Source: TC-15 sp034437275
GTDB lineage: Bacteria; Chloroflexota; Anaerolineae; Aggregatilineales; Aggregatilineaceae
Length of the DNA: 20,689 nucleotides
Assembly: GCA_034437275.1 (NCBI GenBank)
Contig: DAOTUD010000118.1
Span: 1 to 20,689, forward strand
Direction of reading: 5' to 3'
The stretch's first letter is position 1; the number at the start of each line of letters is the position of its first letter. A program made the position numbers and the translations under genes. Below, piece by piece: positions 1 to 8,304 of this stretch. The notes under the pieces are model-generated. The model saw only the letters and a list, made by a program, of their open reading frames with translations. It had not been told where the DNA came from and did not search any database.

Positions 1-37
1 GCTAGTACAGGTCGGCAGAAGTTACTGTCCAGTTTTG

Positions 38-176
38 CCCTCACCCGCTGGCCCTCACCCCTCCGCCCCGGCGGGCGGTGTCCCCTCTCCCATATAAGGG
101 GCGAGGGGAAAAGCGCGCGCTGTGACTCCCCCTCGCCCCACTGGGTGGGAGAGGGGGCCGGGGGGTGAGGGGGGGA
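38..176. repeat. Palindromic C/G-rich intergenic repeat (copy D, divergent type)
   Basis: This stretch holds CCCTCACCC-type runs on the left (38-46 and 52-60) and the complementary GGGGTGAGGG on the right (about 162-171). Between them lie two inner C-run/G-run hairpins, for example TCCCCTCTCCC with GGGGCGAGGGGA around 81-109, and TCCCCCTCGCCCC with GGGAGAGGGGG around 127-157. The architecture (nested hairpins ending in CCCTCAC) matches copies A-C elsewhere in the window, but the sequence is not closely identical. It is probably a relative or another subfamily. It contains no credible gene; open frames across it are low-complexity. Confidence 0.6.
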
Positions 177-220
177 TAGGGGATGAAGGCCAAAAACCCT
201 GGCAGCAACTTCACACTCCT

Positions 221-248
221 GTGGGATGGGCGCAACGACTCATCCCAC
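221..248 (+). terminator. Perfect inverted repeat with T-rich tail
   Basis: GTGGGATG (221-228) and CATCCCAC (241-248) form a perfect 8-bp stem with a 12-base loop. GTGTTTGTTTT follows on the plus strand, so it can be read as a rho-independent terminator for a gene left of the window. It lies 61 bases upstream of the permease start, so it could instead be an operator for the transport operon. The sequence alone does not decide. Confidence 0.4.
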
Positions 249-309
249 GTGTTTGTTTTAACGATTGCAGCCGCAGCACGCACAGAGACCCACAGAGGGA
301 CGGTAGCTT

Positions 310-1812
310 ATGGAACAACTGCGCATAACACTCGCCGCCACCATCCGGCGGGCGCTGGATCGCATCGACATGCACCACCGGCAGCTTGGCCTGCTGGCGC
401 TGCTGGTGGCTTACCTGCTGGTGTTCTTCATCCCCCGGCATGAGGGGCTGCGCTCGATGCTGGACTATCTCGCCGACGCGCTGGTGTCGGTCCCGGCGTA
501 TGTGACCACAGTAACGGATTACTTCGCCACCGCGCCCGGCGGCCAGATGTGGCACTCGCTGTGGATCGGGGCGCTGTTCGGGGCCGGGGCGACCGCTGTC
601 GTGCACCTGTGGCCGCGCCGCAGCTGGCGACGGCTGCGCGCGCTGCCGGTCGGGGTGACGCTGCTGCTGGTGCTGGGCGGCGCGGTGGCCGGGGCGCTGG
701 GATCGCAAATCCTGATGTACCCCACCAGGCATTGCAGCTACGGCCCCGATATCGCGGCGGCGCAGTTCCGGCTGGGCGTGGGCATCACGCTGTTCAGCGC
801 GCTGTTTGGGCTGGTGCCGTACTGGGCGCTCACGCGGCGGGGGGCGTGGCGGCGCTACCGCGACACGTCCGGCTACTTCAGCGGCATCTGGTGGCCCTAC
901 CTGTTCCTGGCCCCGACGGTGATCATCCTGGTGCTGTTCCTGTACTACCCCACCTCGCAGATCATGAGCCAGTCGCTCACCAAGCGGGTGCAGTTCATCC
1001 GCAACAAGGAGCAGTTCGCCTGCCTGGCGAATTACACCTCGCTGGTCGATGACCAACTGTACCGCGACAGCTTCAACGCCACGCTGTTTATCACGATCTT
1101 TATTGTGCTGTTCAGCCTGATGATCGCGCTGGGCATCGCGGTGCTGGCCTCGCAAAAGGTCAAGGGCGCGAGCATCTACCGCACGCTGTTGATCTGGCCC
1201 TACGCCATCTCGCCGGTGGTGACAGGCGTGATCTTCCTCTCGATGTTTCGCGAGGGCGGCATCGGGCTGATCAACTACGGGCTGGACCGCTTCCTGGCGA
1301 CCAGTCCCGCCTGGCTGGACAGCGCCCTCGAAGCGACCGTCGGGCTGGACCCCGACAACCTGCCGCGCTGGCTGAGCGACGAGAACCTGGCCCCCTGGGT
1401 GGTGATCGCGGCCTCGGTGTGGAACCTGCTGGGCTTCAACATCCTGTTTTACATCGCCGGGCTGCAAAACGTGCCGCAGGACCTGCTCGAAGCCGCGTCA
1501 CTGGACGGGGCCAACCGTTTCCAGCGCTTCTGGCGCGTGACGTTCCCGCTGCTGTCGCCGTTTACGTTCTTCCTGCTGATCACCAACATCACGTACTCGT
1601 TTTACGGCATCTACGGCGTGATCGAAACGCTGACGCAGGGCCAGCACAACACCGACGTGCTGATCTACAAGATGTACGAGGACGCCTTCCAGCAAGGCTC
1701 GCCGTATGTCGGCTCGGCGGGGGCACAGGCCGTGATCCTGTTCCTGATGGTCGCCGGGCTGACGCTGCTGCAATTCCGTTACATCGAGCGCCGCATCACC
1801 TACGGAGGGTAA
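310..1812 (+). CDS. ugpA: UgpA-like ABC sugar/glycerol-phosphate permease with extra N-terminal membrane domain
   Basis: Inner-membrane permease subunit of a carbohydrate or sn-glycerol-3-phosphate-type ABC importer (binding-protein-dependent transport family, MalF/UgpA group), 500 aa. The C-terminal ~300 residues follow UgpA closely: WPYAISP, the cytoplasmic EAASLDGA loop starting at E394 that contacts the ATPase, FFLLITNITYSFYGIYGVIE, and the ending LQFRYIERR. UgpA proteins are usually near 295 aa. Here about 190 extra residues precede the core, with hydrophobic segments near 24-42, 113-133 and 153-175. A periplasmic loop of about 35 residues is also enlarged before the EAA region. The ATG follows AGAGGGA at a good distance. 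The next gene starts 4 bases after the stop, so the two form an operon. The family is clear; the transported substrate cannot be told from sequence, and neither binding protein nor ATPase is present here. Confidence 0.88.
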   Translation: MEQLRITLAATIRRALDRIDMHHRQLGLLALLVAYLLVFFIPRHEGLRSMLDYLADALVSVPAYVTTVTDYFATAPGGQMWHSLWIGALFGAGATAVVHLWPRRSWRRLRALPVGVTLLLVLGGAVAGALGSQILMYPTRHCSYGPDIAAAQFRLGVGITLFSALFGLVPYWALTRRGAWRRYRDTSGYFSGIWWPYLFLAPTVIILVLFLYYPTSQIMSQSLTKRVQFIRNKEQFACLANYTSLVDDQLYRDSFNATLFITIFIVLFSLMIALGIAVLASQKVKGASIYRTLLIWPYAISPVVTGVIFLSMFREGGIGLINYGLDRFLATSPAWLDSALEATVGLDPDNLPRWLSDENLAPWVVIAASVWNLLGFNILFYIAGLQNVPQDLLEAASLDGANRFQRFWRVTFPLLSPFTFFLLITNITYSFYGIYGVIETLTQGQHNTDVLIYKMYEDAFQQGSPYVGSAGAQAVILFLMVAGLTLLQFRYIERRITYGG

Positions 1813-1816
1813 GCCG

Positions 1817-2647
1817 ATGACATCCAACCGCCCGCGTTACGGCATTCATCTTGCGCTGATCGGGGTGATCCTGCTGCTGGCCTGCCCGGCGCTGTACGCG
1901 CTGCAACTGGCCACGCTCACCCTGGACGAGGCGTTCGAGTTCCCGCCGCAGTTGTTCCCGCCGTCCAACGATTTCTTCAACAACATCGAGGACCTGCGCG
2001 CCGACCAGGACTTCGACCGGCTGATCGGCAACACCTTCACGGTGGCGATGATCGTGGTCATCGTCAAGACCGCGTTCGCGATGCTTTCGGGGCTGGCGTT
2101 CGTGTATTTCAAGTTCCCCGGCAAGTGGGTCTTGTTCTTCTTCATCCTGCTGACGCTGCTGATGCCGACCGAGATGATCTTCTACCCGCTGTCGCAGCTC
2201 GTCGCGGACCTGGGCTGGGGCCAGCAGTACCCGCAGTTGTCGCTGACGGTGCCCTTCATGGCCAGCGCGGTCGGCACGTTCCTGTTCCGGCAGCACTTCA
2301 GCAACATCCCGCGCGAACTGCTGGAGGCGGCCCAACTCGACGGGGCCGGGCCGCTGCGCTTCATGGTGTGGGTGCTGCTGCCCATGTCGTGGAACGTGAT
2401 CGGCGCGCACGCCGTGATCCAGTTCATCTACATGTGGAACCAGTTTCTATGGCCGCTGAAGCTGGGGCTGCAAGCCGAGGACCAGATGATCCAGGTCGGC
2501 GTGCGGCGCTCGGTGATCGCCGGGACGCAGACCGACTTCGGGCTGTTGATGGCCGCCGGCGTGCTGGCCTCGGTCCCGCCGTTGATCGTGTTCCTGCTGC
2601 TGCAGCGCCAGTTTATGAGCGGCTTCGCGCTCACACGGGAGAAGTGA
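1817..2647 (+). CDS. ugpE: UgpE-like ABC sugar/glycerol-phosphate permease
   Basis: Second permease subunit (MalG/UgpE group), 276 aa, close to the usual length, with about six membrane segments beginning at residues 10-30. Family signatures include LLMPTEMIF, TFLFRQHFSNIPRELLEAA, the EAAQLDGAG loop from E170 that docks on the ATPase, FIYMWNQFLWPL, and a C-terminus (QRQFMSGFALTREK) like that of UgpE. Its ribosome site GGAGGG overlaps the end of the upstream permease and its ATG is 4 bases past that stop, which implies translational coupling. It would form a heterodimer with the UgpA-like protein. The gene ends the operon: a hairpin and a convergent reductase gene follow. Glycerol-3-phosphate is only the nearest named substrate; another sugar is equally possible. 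Confidence 0.9.
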   Translation: MTSNRPRYGIHLALIGVILLLACPALYALQLATLTLDEAFEFPPQLFPPSNDFFNNIEDLRADQDFDRLIGNTFTVAMIVVIVKTAFAMLSGLAFVYFKFPGKWVLFFFILLTLLMPTEMIFYPLSQLVADLGWGQQYPQLSLTVPFMASAVGTFLFRQHFSNIPRELLEAAQLDGAGPLRFMVWVLLPMSWNVIGAHAVIQFIYMWNQFLWPLKLGLQAEDQMIQVGVRRSVIAGTQTDFGLLMAAGVLASVPPLIVFLLLQRQFMSGFALTREK

Positions 2648-2668
2648 GCGCAGGGCACGGCGCGCGAT

Positions 2669-2687
2669 GTGAGGGCGCTGCCCTCAC
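2669..2687. repeat. Perfect 8-bp hairpin between convergent genes
   Basis: GTGAGGGC and GCCCTCAC are separated by a 3-base loop (GCT), a perfect stem. It sits 21 bases past the permease stop and 36 bases from the reductase stop, in a 76-base gap. There is no T-run on either side, so it is at best a weak terminator or mRNA 3'-end structure. The CCCTCAC motif also occurs at the ends of repeat copy D, so it could be a remnant of that family. Confidence 0.45.
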
Positions 2688-2723
2688 CCTCCCGCACGAG
2701 GCCAGCACAGCCCAGCGCCCCGC

Positions 2724-3704
2724 CTACCCCGCCGCCGTGACGCGCTGCGCGCCGGTCAGCGTGTCGAGGCGGTCGAGTTCGCCGGCATCCAGCCGCAGCC
2801 CCGCCGCGCCCAGCGACTCCTCAAGCTGCGCGACCGTGTTGGCCCCGATGATCGGCGCGGTGACGAACGGCTGGCTCAGCAGCCAGCCCAGCGCCATTTG
2901 CAGCACGGACTTTCCGCGCGCCGCGCCCATCTCGCGCAGCGCGTCGATCACGCCGAAGTTCACGTCGGTGGCGTAGCGCGCCAGCCGGTCGCTGGCGGCC
3001 AGCCGGGCGCTGCTCGGCGTGTGCGCGCGGGAGTATTTGCCGGTCAGGAAGCCGGCGGCCAGCGGGCTGTAGGGGATCATGGCGAGGTCCTGGTCCAGGC
3101 ACAACTGCGCCAGTTCCGGCTCGACTTCGCCCCGGTGCAGCAGGTTGTAGTGCGGCTGGATCGACTCGTAGCGCACGAAGCCATGCTTGTCGCTGGTCCA
3201 CAGCGCTTTGGTCAGCAGCCAGGCCGGGTGGTTGCTGGCCCCGATGTAGCGCACCTTGCCCGCCGAGACCAGATCGTCGAAGGCGCGCAGCGTCTCGTCG
3301 AGCGGGGTTTCGTGGTCCGGCCAGTGAACCTGGTACAGGTCGATGTAATCGGTGTCCAGGCGGCGCAGGCTGTCCTCGACGGCGGCCATGATGTGCTGGC
3401 GGCTGAGGCCCTCGCCGTTGGGGCCGTCCCACATCCTGCCGCGCACTTTGGTGGCGAGCACCACCTCGGCGCGCGGGCGGGTGCGCAGCCAGCGCCCAAT
3501 GACGCGCTCCGCGACCCCGCCGGGGTTGCCCGGTGCCCAAAAGCTGTAAACGTCCGCCGTATCGATGAAGTTGATGCCGGCTGCCCAGGCCCGGTCGAGC
3601 ACAGCCAGCGACTGCTGCTCGGTGCTGGTCCAGCGGAAGGTCATCGTGCCCAGGCACAGCTCGCTGACTTTGAGGCCAGTGCGGCCTAACCGTTGGTAAT
3701 TCAT
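2724..3704 (-). CDS. Aldo/keto reductase
   Basis: Cytoplasmic NADPH-dependent oxidoreductase of the aldo/keto reductase superfamily (YajO/Tas/GSP69-like group), 326 aa, full length. The N-terminus MNYQRLGRTGLKVSELCLGT is typical. The catalytic tetrad is in place: D48 and Y53 in FIDTADVYS, K86 in ATKVRG, and H127 in YQVHWPD. The NADP-binding end is represented by PIIGANTVAQLEESL. The ATG is preceded by AAGGAG at a rather long spacing of about 13-14 bases. The gene is divergent from the histidine kinase across an AT-rich gap and convergent with the permease operon. Its substrate cannot be predicted, and nothing links it to the transporter apart from position. Confidence 0.92.
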   Translation of the reverse strand: MNYQRLGRTGLKVSELCLGTMTFRWTSTEQQSLAVLDRAWAAGINFIDTADVYSFWAPGNPGGVAERVIGRWLRTRPRAEVVLATKVRGRMWDGPNGEGLSRQHIMAAVEDSLRRLDTDYIDLYQVHWPDHETPLDETLRAFDDLVSAGKVRYIGASNHPAWLLTKALWTSDKHGFVRYESIQPHYNLLHRGEVEPELAQLCLDQDLAMIPYSPLAAGFLTGKYSRAHTPSSARLAASDRLARYATDVNFGVIDALREMGAARGKSVLQMALGWLLSQPFVTAPIIGANTVAQLEESLGAAGLRLDAGELDRLDTLTGAQRVTAAG

Positions 3705-3799
3705 AGAGGAAAAATTGCTCCTTTACGTCTTGATGCGGTATATATATAGAGAGAGAACAGCGGGATATTGTTCAAAGAATATTGTTGTTTACAAGGGCA

Positions 3800-3829
3800 T
3801 TGACTAATTGTATGATAAATGCATACTAT
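3800..3829 (+). promoter_or_regulatory. Candidate sigma-70 promoter for the PAS kinase in an AT-rich divergent region
   Basis: TTGACT (3800-3805) and TACTAT (3824-3829) are 18 bases apart, about 130 bases before the kinase start. The whole gap 3705-3959 is much richer in A/T than the genes. It holds a (TA)5(GA)5-like run at 3739-3758 and two copies of ATATTGTT (3765-3772 and 3779-3786, 14 bases apart) that could be an operator. No equally good promoter was seen for the divergent reductase, although the TA-run could supply a -10. Confidence 0.42.
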
Positions 3830-3945
3830 TGTGTCCTATGGTCCGGGAAGACAGATATGCCCCTCACAGCCTACTGACTTGCCGCTAGCATATCATGTAG
3901 AATATTGCACGACCCAGGCAAGAGTGCCACATCAATTTTAGTTTC

Positions 3946-3950
3946 AGGAG
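3946..3950 (+). promoter_or_regulatory. Ribosome binding site fixing the GTG start of the PAS kinase
   Basis: AGGAG lies 9 bases before GTG at 3960. There is no upstream in-frame ATG with a comparable site, and the GTG begins a protein whose first residues are a membrane helix. Confidence 0.7.
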
Positions 3951-3959
3951 CCGGCACCG

Positions 3960-6900
3960 GTGGACGTCAGGTTCATTCTGGCCATTTCAATCCTACTCCA
4001 GTTCACAGCCGCCGGGCTGGCGCTGTACCTGATTCGCCTCACGGGCCGCTACCGGGCCTGGATGTTGATCGCGCTGGCCGTGCTGCTGATGGCCATCCGG
4101 CGCAGCGTCACCTTCTACGACCTGCTGACCGGTGCATCCGCCGACACGCTCGACACGACCGCCGAGGTGATCGCGCTGGCGATCTCGGTGCTGATGGTGG
4201 CCGGGCTGGCCAGCATCGGGCCGATGCTGGCCGCCAGTGGCCACGCGCGGCAGCGTGCACACCAGCAGGTGCAGTTCCAGTCGCGGCTGCTGGACGCCGT
4301 CGAGCAGATCATCGTTGTGGCCGCCCCGGACGGCACAGTCACCTACTGGAACAAGGCCGCCGAGCACATCCTGGGCTGGTCAGCAGATGACATCGTGGGG
4401 CGCAACCTGATCGACGAGACGGCGGCCCACGGCACCGAGCAGCAGGCCGCTGCCGTGATCGAGCAGGTCCGGCAAGGGCAAGGCTGGCGCGGCGAACTCA
4501 TGCTGCGGCGTAAGAACGGCGAGACGTTCCCCGTGCTGGCGACCGGCTCGCCGGTGCATAACGAAGCGGGCGACCTGGTCGGGTTCATCGGCGTGGCGCA
4601 GGACATCAGCGCACGAAAAGCCGTTGAGCAAGCCCTCGAAGACGCGCGCGCCACCCTGGAGCAGCGCGTAGCCGAACGGACCGCCGACCTCGAAGCGGCC
4701 AACGCCCAGCTTCAGCAGCAGATCGCCGAACGCGAGCAGGCCGAAGCCGCCCTGCGCAAAAGCCAGCGCCGCTACGAGCTGGCCAGCCGCGCCGGGGAGG
4801 TTGGGGTGTGGGATTGGAACCTGCAGACGGACGACATCTACCTCGACCCGAACCTCAAGGCCATGCTGGGCTATGCCGACCACGAGATCAAAAATCACAT
4901 CAGCGATTGGATCACGCACGTCCACCCGGACGACGTGGCCGGGGTCACGGTCGCCACCGATACCGCGCTCAACAGCGGCTCGGACCACTACGAAGCCATA
5001 CACCGCATGTTGCACAAAGCCGGGGGCGACGTGTGGTTCCTGGCGCGGGGCCGCGTGCTGCGCGACGAGTCCGGGCAGGCCTATCGCATCGTCGGCACCG
5101 ACACCAACGTCACCGCCCGCAAGCAGGTTGAAGACGCGCTGCGCGACAGCGAAACCAAGTTCCGCCAGATCGCCGAGACGATCCGCGAGTCGTTCTGGAT
5201 CAGCGATGTGGCGGTCACCGAGACGATCTACGTCAGCCCGGCACACGAGGAGATATGGGGCATCAGCCCGGACGAAATGTACGACGACCCGGCAGCCTGG
5301 ATGGCCCTGATCCATCCGGAGGACCGCCCCCAGGTAGAGGCAGCCATCGAGGCCCAGGCCCGGGGCGAGATCACGCACCTGGAATACCGCATCATCCGCG
5401 CCGACGGCGAGCAGCGCTGGGTGCAGGAGCGCGCCTTCCCGATCCGGGACGCGGCGGGCGAGGTCTACCGCGTGGCGGGCGCGACGGAGGACATCACCGC
5501 GCGCAAGGTGGCACAGGATGCGCTGCGCGCCAGCGAGGAGCGCTTCCGCCAGATCGCCGACAACATCCGCGAGGCGTTCTGGATGACCGACCCGGCGATC
5601 ACCGAAACGCTGTATGTCAGCCCGGCCTACGAAAGAATCTGGAGCATTCCGGCGGCGGAGCTTTACCAGCACCCCCAAGCCTGGATGGACCTGATCCACC
5701 CCGACGACCAGGCGCGCGTGCAGGCCACCATCGACGCGCAGATCGTGGGCGAAAACACGCAGGTCGAGTACCGGATCATCCGGCGCGATGGCGAGCTGCG
5801 CTGGGTGCGCGACAGCGCCTTCCCGATCCGGAACGATGCGGACGAGGTCTACCGCGTGGCGGGCGTGTCGGAAGACATCACCGAGCGCAAGCAGGCCGAA
5901 GACGCGCTGCGCGACAGCGAAGACAAATTCCGCAGCGTGATCGAACAGTTCCTGGGCGGCATCGTGCTGATGGACCGCCAGGGGCAGGCGTTCGAGTGGA
6001 ACCAGGGCATGGAACGCATCACCGGCATCCCGCACGAGGAGGTCATCGGCCAACCGTTCTGGGAGGTCCAGCTCGGCTTCGGGCCAGACCCCGATCCTTC
6101 GCCCGAAGACCGGCAGCGCGCCAAACAGCGCATCGACGACTTCCTGGCGACCGGCGACGCGCCCTGGCTCAACCGCCCGCTGGAGCACAAACTGCGGCGG
6201 CCCGACGGCAGCCGGCGCATCATCGAAAGCGTGGTCTTCCCCATCCACCGCGAGCAAGGGGTGATGCTGGGCAGCGTGCTGCGCGACGTGACCGAGCAGC
6301 GCGAGGCCGAAGCCGCCGCCCGCGCCAGCGATGCCCACCTGCGCACGATGGCAGCCAACGCGCCGGTCATTATGTTCACCATCGACCGCGAGGGGATCTT
6401 CACGCTCAGCGAAGGGAAAGCGCTGGCCAAGCTGGGGCGGCTGCCGGGCGAGGTCGTCGGCCAAAGCGTGTATGACGTGCACGCCAACAACCCGGACGTG
6501 ATCGCCAACATCGAGCGCGCGCTGTCCGGCGCGGAGTTCACCGCCACCGTCGAAGTGATGGGCATCATCCTGGAAACCTACTACACCTATCTTGAGGACG
6601 AACAGGGCGCGATTACCGGGGCGCTGGGGGTCGCGGCGGACGTGACCGAGCGCTACCGCGCCCAACGCGACCTGCAAGCCCAGCAAACGTTCCTGCGCCA
6701 GATCATCGACGCCAACCCCAACCTGATCTTCGTCAAGGATACCGAGGGGCGCTACGTGTTGGCCAACCGGGCGATGGCCGAGCGCCACAACATCACCCCG
6801 CAGGCCATGCTCGGCAAGACGGACGCCGACATCAACCCCAAGCGCGCCGAAGTGGACGAATACACCGCCCAGGACCGCAAAATTCTTGAACCCAACCAAC

Positions 6901-8129
6901 CGCGTATACAGCAAGAAGACTCGATCATTCACCCTAAAACTGGTGAAACCCGCTGGTATCATGGCATCAAGGGGCCGCTGGTGCTGGATGACAGCGGCAC
7001 GACCTACATCCTGGGCGTCGCCACCGATATCACCGAGCGCAAACAAGCCGAAGAGGCGCTGCGCAAAAGCGAGGCCGAAAAACGCGCCATCCTGGACGCG
7101 ATCCCCGACCTGCTGTTCCAACTGGACTGCGACGGCACCTGCCAGGCGATATACGCCGAGGACGAGGCGCTGCTGGCCGTGCCGCCGGACGAGGTGATCG
7201 GCAAAAAGCTGGGGGACGTGCTGCCGCCGCACATCGCGGATGGTGCCCGGCGCAGTATGCAGCTCGCCCTCGAAACCGGGCAGCCGCACAGCTTCGAATA
7301 CCAGTTAGAACTACCGATTGGCACGCATTATTTCGAAGCGCGCCACGTGCCCAGCGATCCGGAAGGTGTGCTGGCGATTGTGCGCGACATTACCGACCGC
7401 CGCCGCGCCGAACAACACGCGCTGGACCTGGCGCTGGAACGCGAGCGCAGCCGCATCATGTCCAGCTTTATCCGCGACATCTCGCACGAGTTCGCCAACC
7501 CCGTTTCCGTGATCAACACCTCGCTCTACCTGCTCCAACAAAAAGTCCAGGACGCACCGGAGGAGCAGCGCCACAAACACCTGGCCACCATCGACGAGCA
7601 GATCAAGCACATCAAGCGCCTGGTGGAGGGCATGCTGACCATGACGCAGCTTGACAGCGGGATCGAGTTCGAGCGCAAATCGCTTGACCTCAACGAGATT
7701 TTGCGCCAGATGCAGTACATGATCGGGCATGAGCTTGACGACAAAGACCTGACGCTGGTTTACGACCTGGATCAAACGCTGCCGACCGTCCCCGGCGATG
7801 CGCAATACCTGATCCGGGCGCTGCGCCACCTGCTGGAGAACGCGGCCCAGTACACGCCCGCCGGGACGATCACGCTGCGCACGCGCGTGCAGGGCAACTG
7901 GGCGGTGATCGACATCGAAGACACCGGCATCGGGATCGCGGCGGATGACCAGGAGCAGGTCTTCAAGCGCTTCTACCGTGTCGACGAGGCGCGCTCCAGC
8001 CGGGGGGTGGGGCTGGGCCTGCCGATGGCGCGCACGATCATCGAGCAGCACCGCGGCCACATCACAGTCACCAGCGCGCCCGGCGAGGGCAGCACCTTCA
8101 CGGTTTTCTTGCCGTTGGCGGACAATTAA
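3960..8129 (+). CDS. Membrane-anchored multi-PAS sensor histidine kinase
   Basis: Sensor kinase of a two-component system, 1389 aa. Three hydrophobic segments (about 5-25, 31-46, 66-90) anchor it. PAS domains follow at roughly 109-220, 272-392, 393-520, 521-648, 649-780, 784-901, 904-1033 and 1034-1153. A coiled coil (about 224-272) lies between the first and second, and most PAS units end in DITxRK-type linkers. The transmitter carries the phospho-acceptor H1176 in SHEFANP, the N-box N1294 in LLENAAQ, the G1 box DTGIGIA from D1321, and the G2 box GVGLGLPMA. All catalytic motifs are intact. PAS3 and PAS4 are near copies. There is no receiver domain and no response-regulator gene nearby, so it is an orphan kinase. 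Each PAS may bind a ligand or cofactor or merely relay the signal; no flavin or haem signature was identified. The start is GTG with AGGAG 9 bases upstream. Confidence 0.93.
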   Translation: MDVRFILAISILLQFTAAGLALYLIRLTGRYRAWMLIALAVLLMAIRRSVTFYDLLTGASADTLDTTAEVIALAISVLMVAGLASIGPMLAASGHARQRAHQQVQFQSRLLDAVEQIIVVAAPDGTVTYWNKAAEHILGWSADDIVGRNLIDETAAHGTEQQAAAVIEQVRQGQGWRGELMLRRKNGETFPVLATGSPVHNEAGDLVGFIGVAQDISARKAVEQALEDARATLEQRVAERTADLEAANAQLQQQIAEREQAEAALRKSQRRYELASRAGEVGVWDWNLQTDDIYLDPNLKAMLGYADHEIKNHISDWITHVHPDDVAGVTVATDTALNSGSDHYEAIHRMLHKAGGDVWFLARGRVLRDESGQAYRIVGTDTNVTARKQVEDALRDSETKFRQIAETIRESFWISDVAVTETIYVSPAHEEIWGISPDEMYDDPAAWMALIHPEDRPQVEAAIEAQARGEITHLEYRIIRADGEQRWVQERAFPIRDAAGEVYRVAGATEDITARKVAQDALRASEERFRQIADNIREAFWMTDPAITETLYVSPAYERIWSIPAAELYQHPQAWMDLIHPDDQARVQATIDAQIVGENTQVEYRIIRRDGELRWVRDSAFPIRNDADEVYRVAGVSEDITERKQAEDALRDSEDKFRSVIEQFLGGIVLMDRQGQAFEWNQGMERITGIPHEEVIGQPFWEVQLGFGPDPDPSPEDRQRAKQRIDDFLATGDAPWLNRPLEHKLRRPDGSRRIIESVVFPIHREQGVMLGSVLRDVTEQREAEAAARASDAHLRTMAANAPVIMFTIDREGIFTLSEGKALAKLGRLPGEVVGQSVYDVHANNPDVIANIERALSGAEFTATVEVMGIILETYYTYLEDEQGAITGALGVAADVTERYRAQRDLQAQQTFLRQIIDANPNLIFVKDTEGRYVLANRAMAERHNITPQAMLGKTDADINPKRAEVDEYTAQDRKILEPNQPRIQQEDSIIHPKTGETRWYHGIKGPLVLDDSGTTYILGVATDITERKQAEEALRKSEAEKRAILDAIPDLLFQLDCDGTCQAIYAEDEALLAVPPDEVIGKKLGDVLPPHIADGARRSMQLALETGQPHSFEYQLELPIGTHYFEARHVPSDPEGVLAIVRDITDRRRAEQHALDLALERERSRIMSSFIRDISHEFANPVSVINTSLYLLQQKVQDAPEEQRHKHLATIDEQIKHIKRLVEGMLTMTQLDSGIEFERKSLDLNEILRQMQYMIGHELDDKDLTLVYDLDQTLPTVPGDAQYLIRALRHLLENAAQYTPAGTITLRTRVQGNWAVIDIEDTGIGIAADDQEQVFKRFYRVDEARSSRGVGLGLPMARTIIEQHRGHITVTSAPGEGSTFTVFLPLADN
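5136..5903 (+). repeat. Tandem duplication of a PAS-coding unit
   Basis: Two consecutive 384-base units (5136-5519 and 5520-5903) encode 128-residue PAS blocks. They share FRQIA, YVSPA, IHPED/IHPDD, EYRIIR, RWVxxxAFPIR and EVYRVAG at matching positions. The third unit begins at 5904 with the same ALRDSE opening but then diverges. The likeness is visible at both DNA and protein level, so the duplication looks comparatively recent. Confidence 0.8.
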
Positions 8130-8149
8130 ACTATATTCCCAGTGTTGTG

Positions 8150-8168
8150 AGCAGGCACTCAGCCTGCT
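8150..8168. repeat. Hairpin after the PAS kinase gene
   Basis: AGCAGGC (8150-8156) and GCCTGCT (8162-8168) pair perfectly around a 5-base loop, 20 bases past the kinase stop. No T-run follows, so it is a weak terminator candidate only. The rest of the 8130-8304 gap shows no gene and no clear promoter. Confidence 0.35.
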
Positions 8169-8304
8169 TGCCTGCCAATCAGACAGCCAGGCGAGCTTGC
8201 TGCCGGATTCACCTGCCGCGCGGGGCGGATGCGCCGTGCGCGGGGGAGGATTGCAAGGGGGCTGCACCGGCACAAGCCGCATAGTGATATAGGGATGATA
8301 GTTT

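Noticed and set aside
4380..7289. Very long open frame (969 codons) on the minus strand opposite the PAS kinase
   Set aside because: It is a GC-rich antisense shadow. The plus strand encodes clear PAS motifs and the minus translation shows only repetitive Ala/Arg/Val/Gly-rich sequence with no family motif.
3960..8129. Hybrid kinase with a receiver domain
   Set aside because: The protein ends 60-70 residues after the G1/G2 boxes at FTVFLPLADN, and no phospho-acceptor Asp domain is present.
8150..8168. Rho-independent terminator for the PAS kinase
   Set aside because: The stem is perfect but short and no T-run follows, so I list it only as a hairpin.
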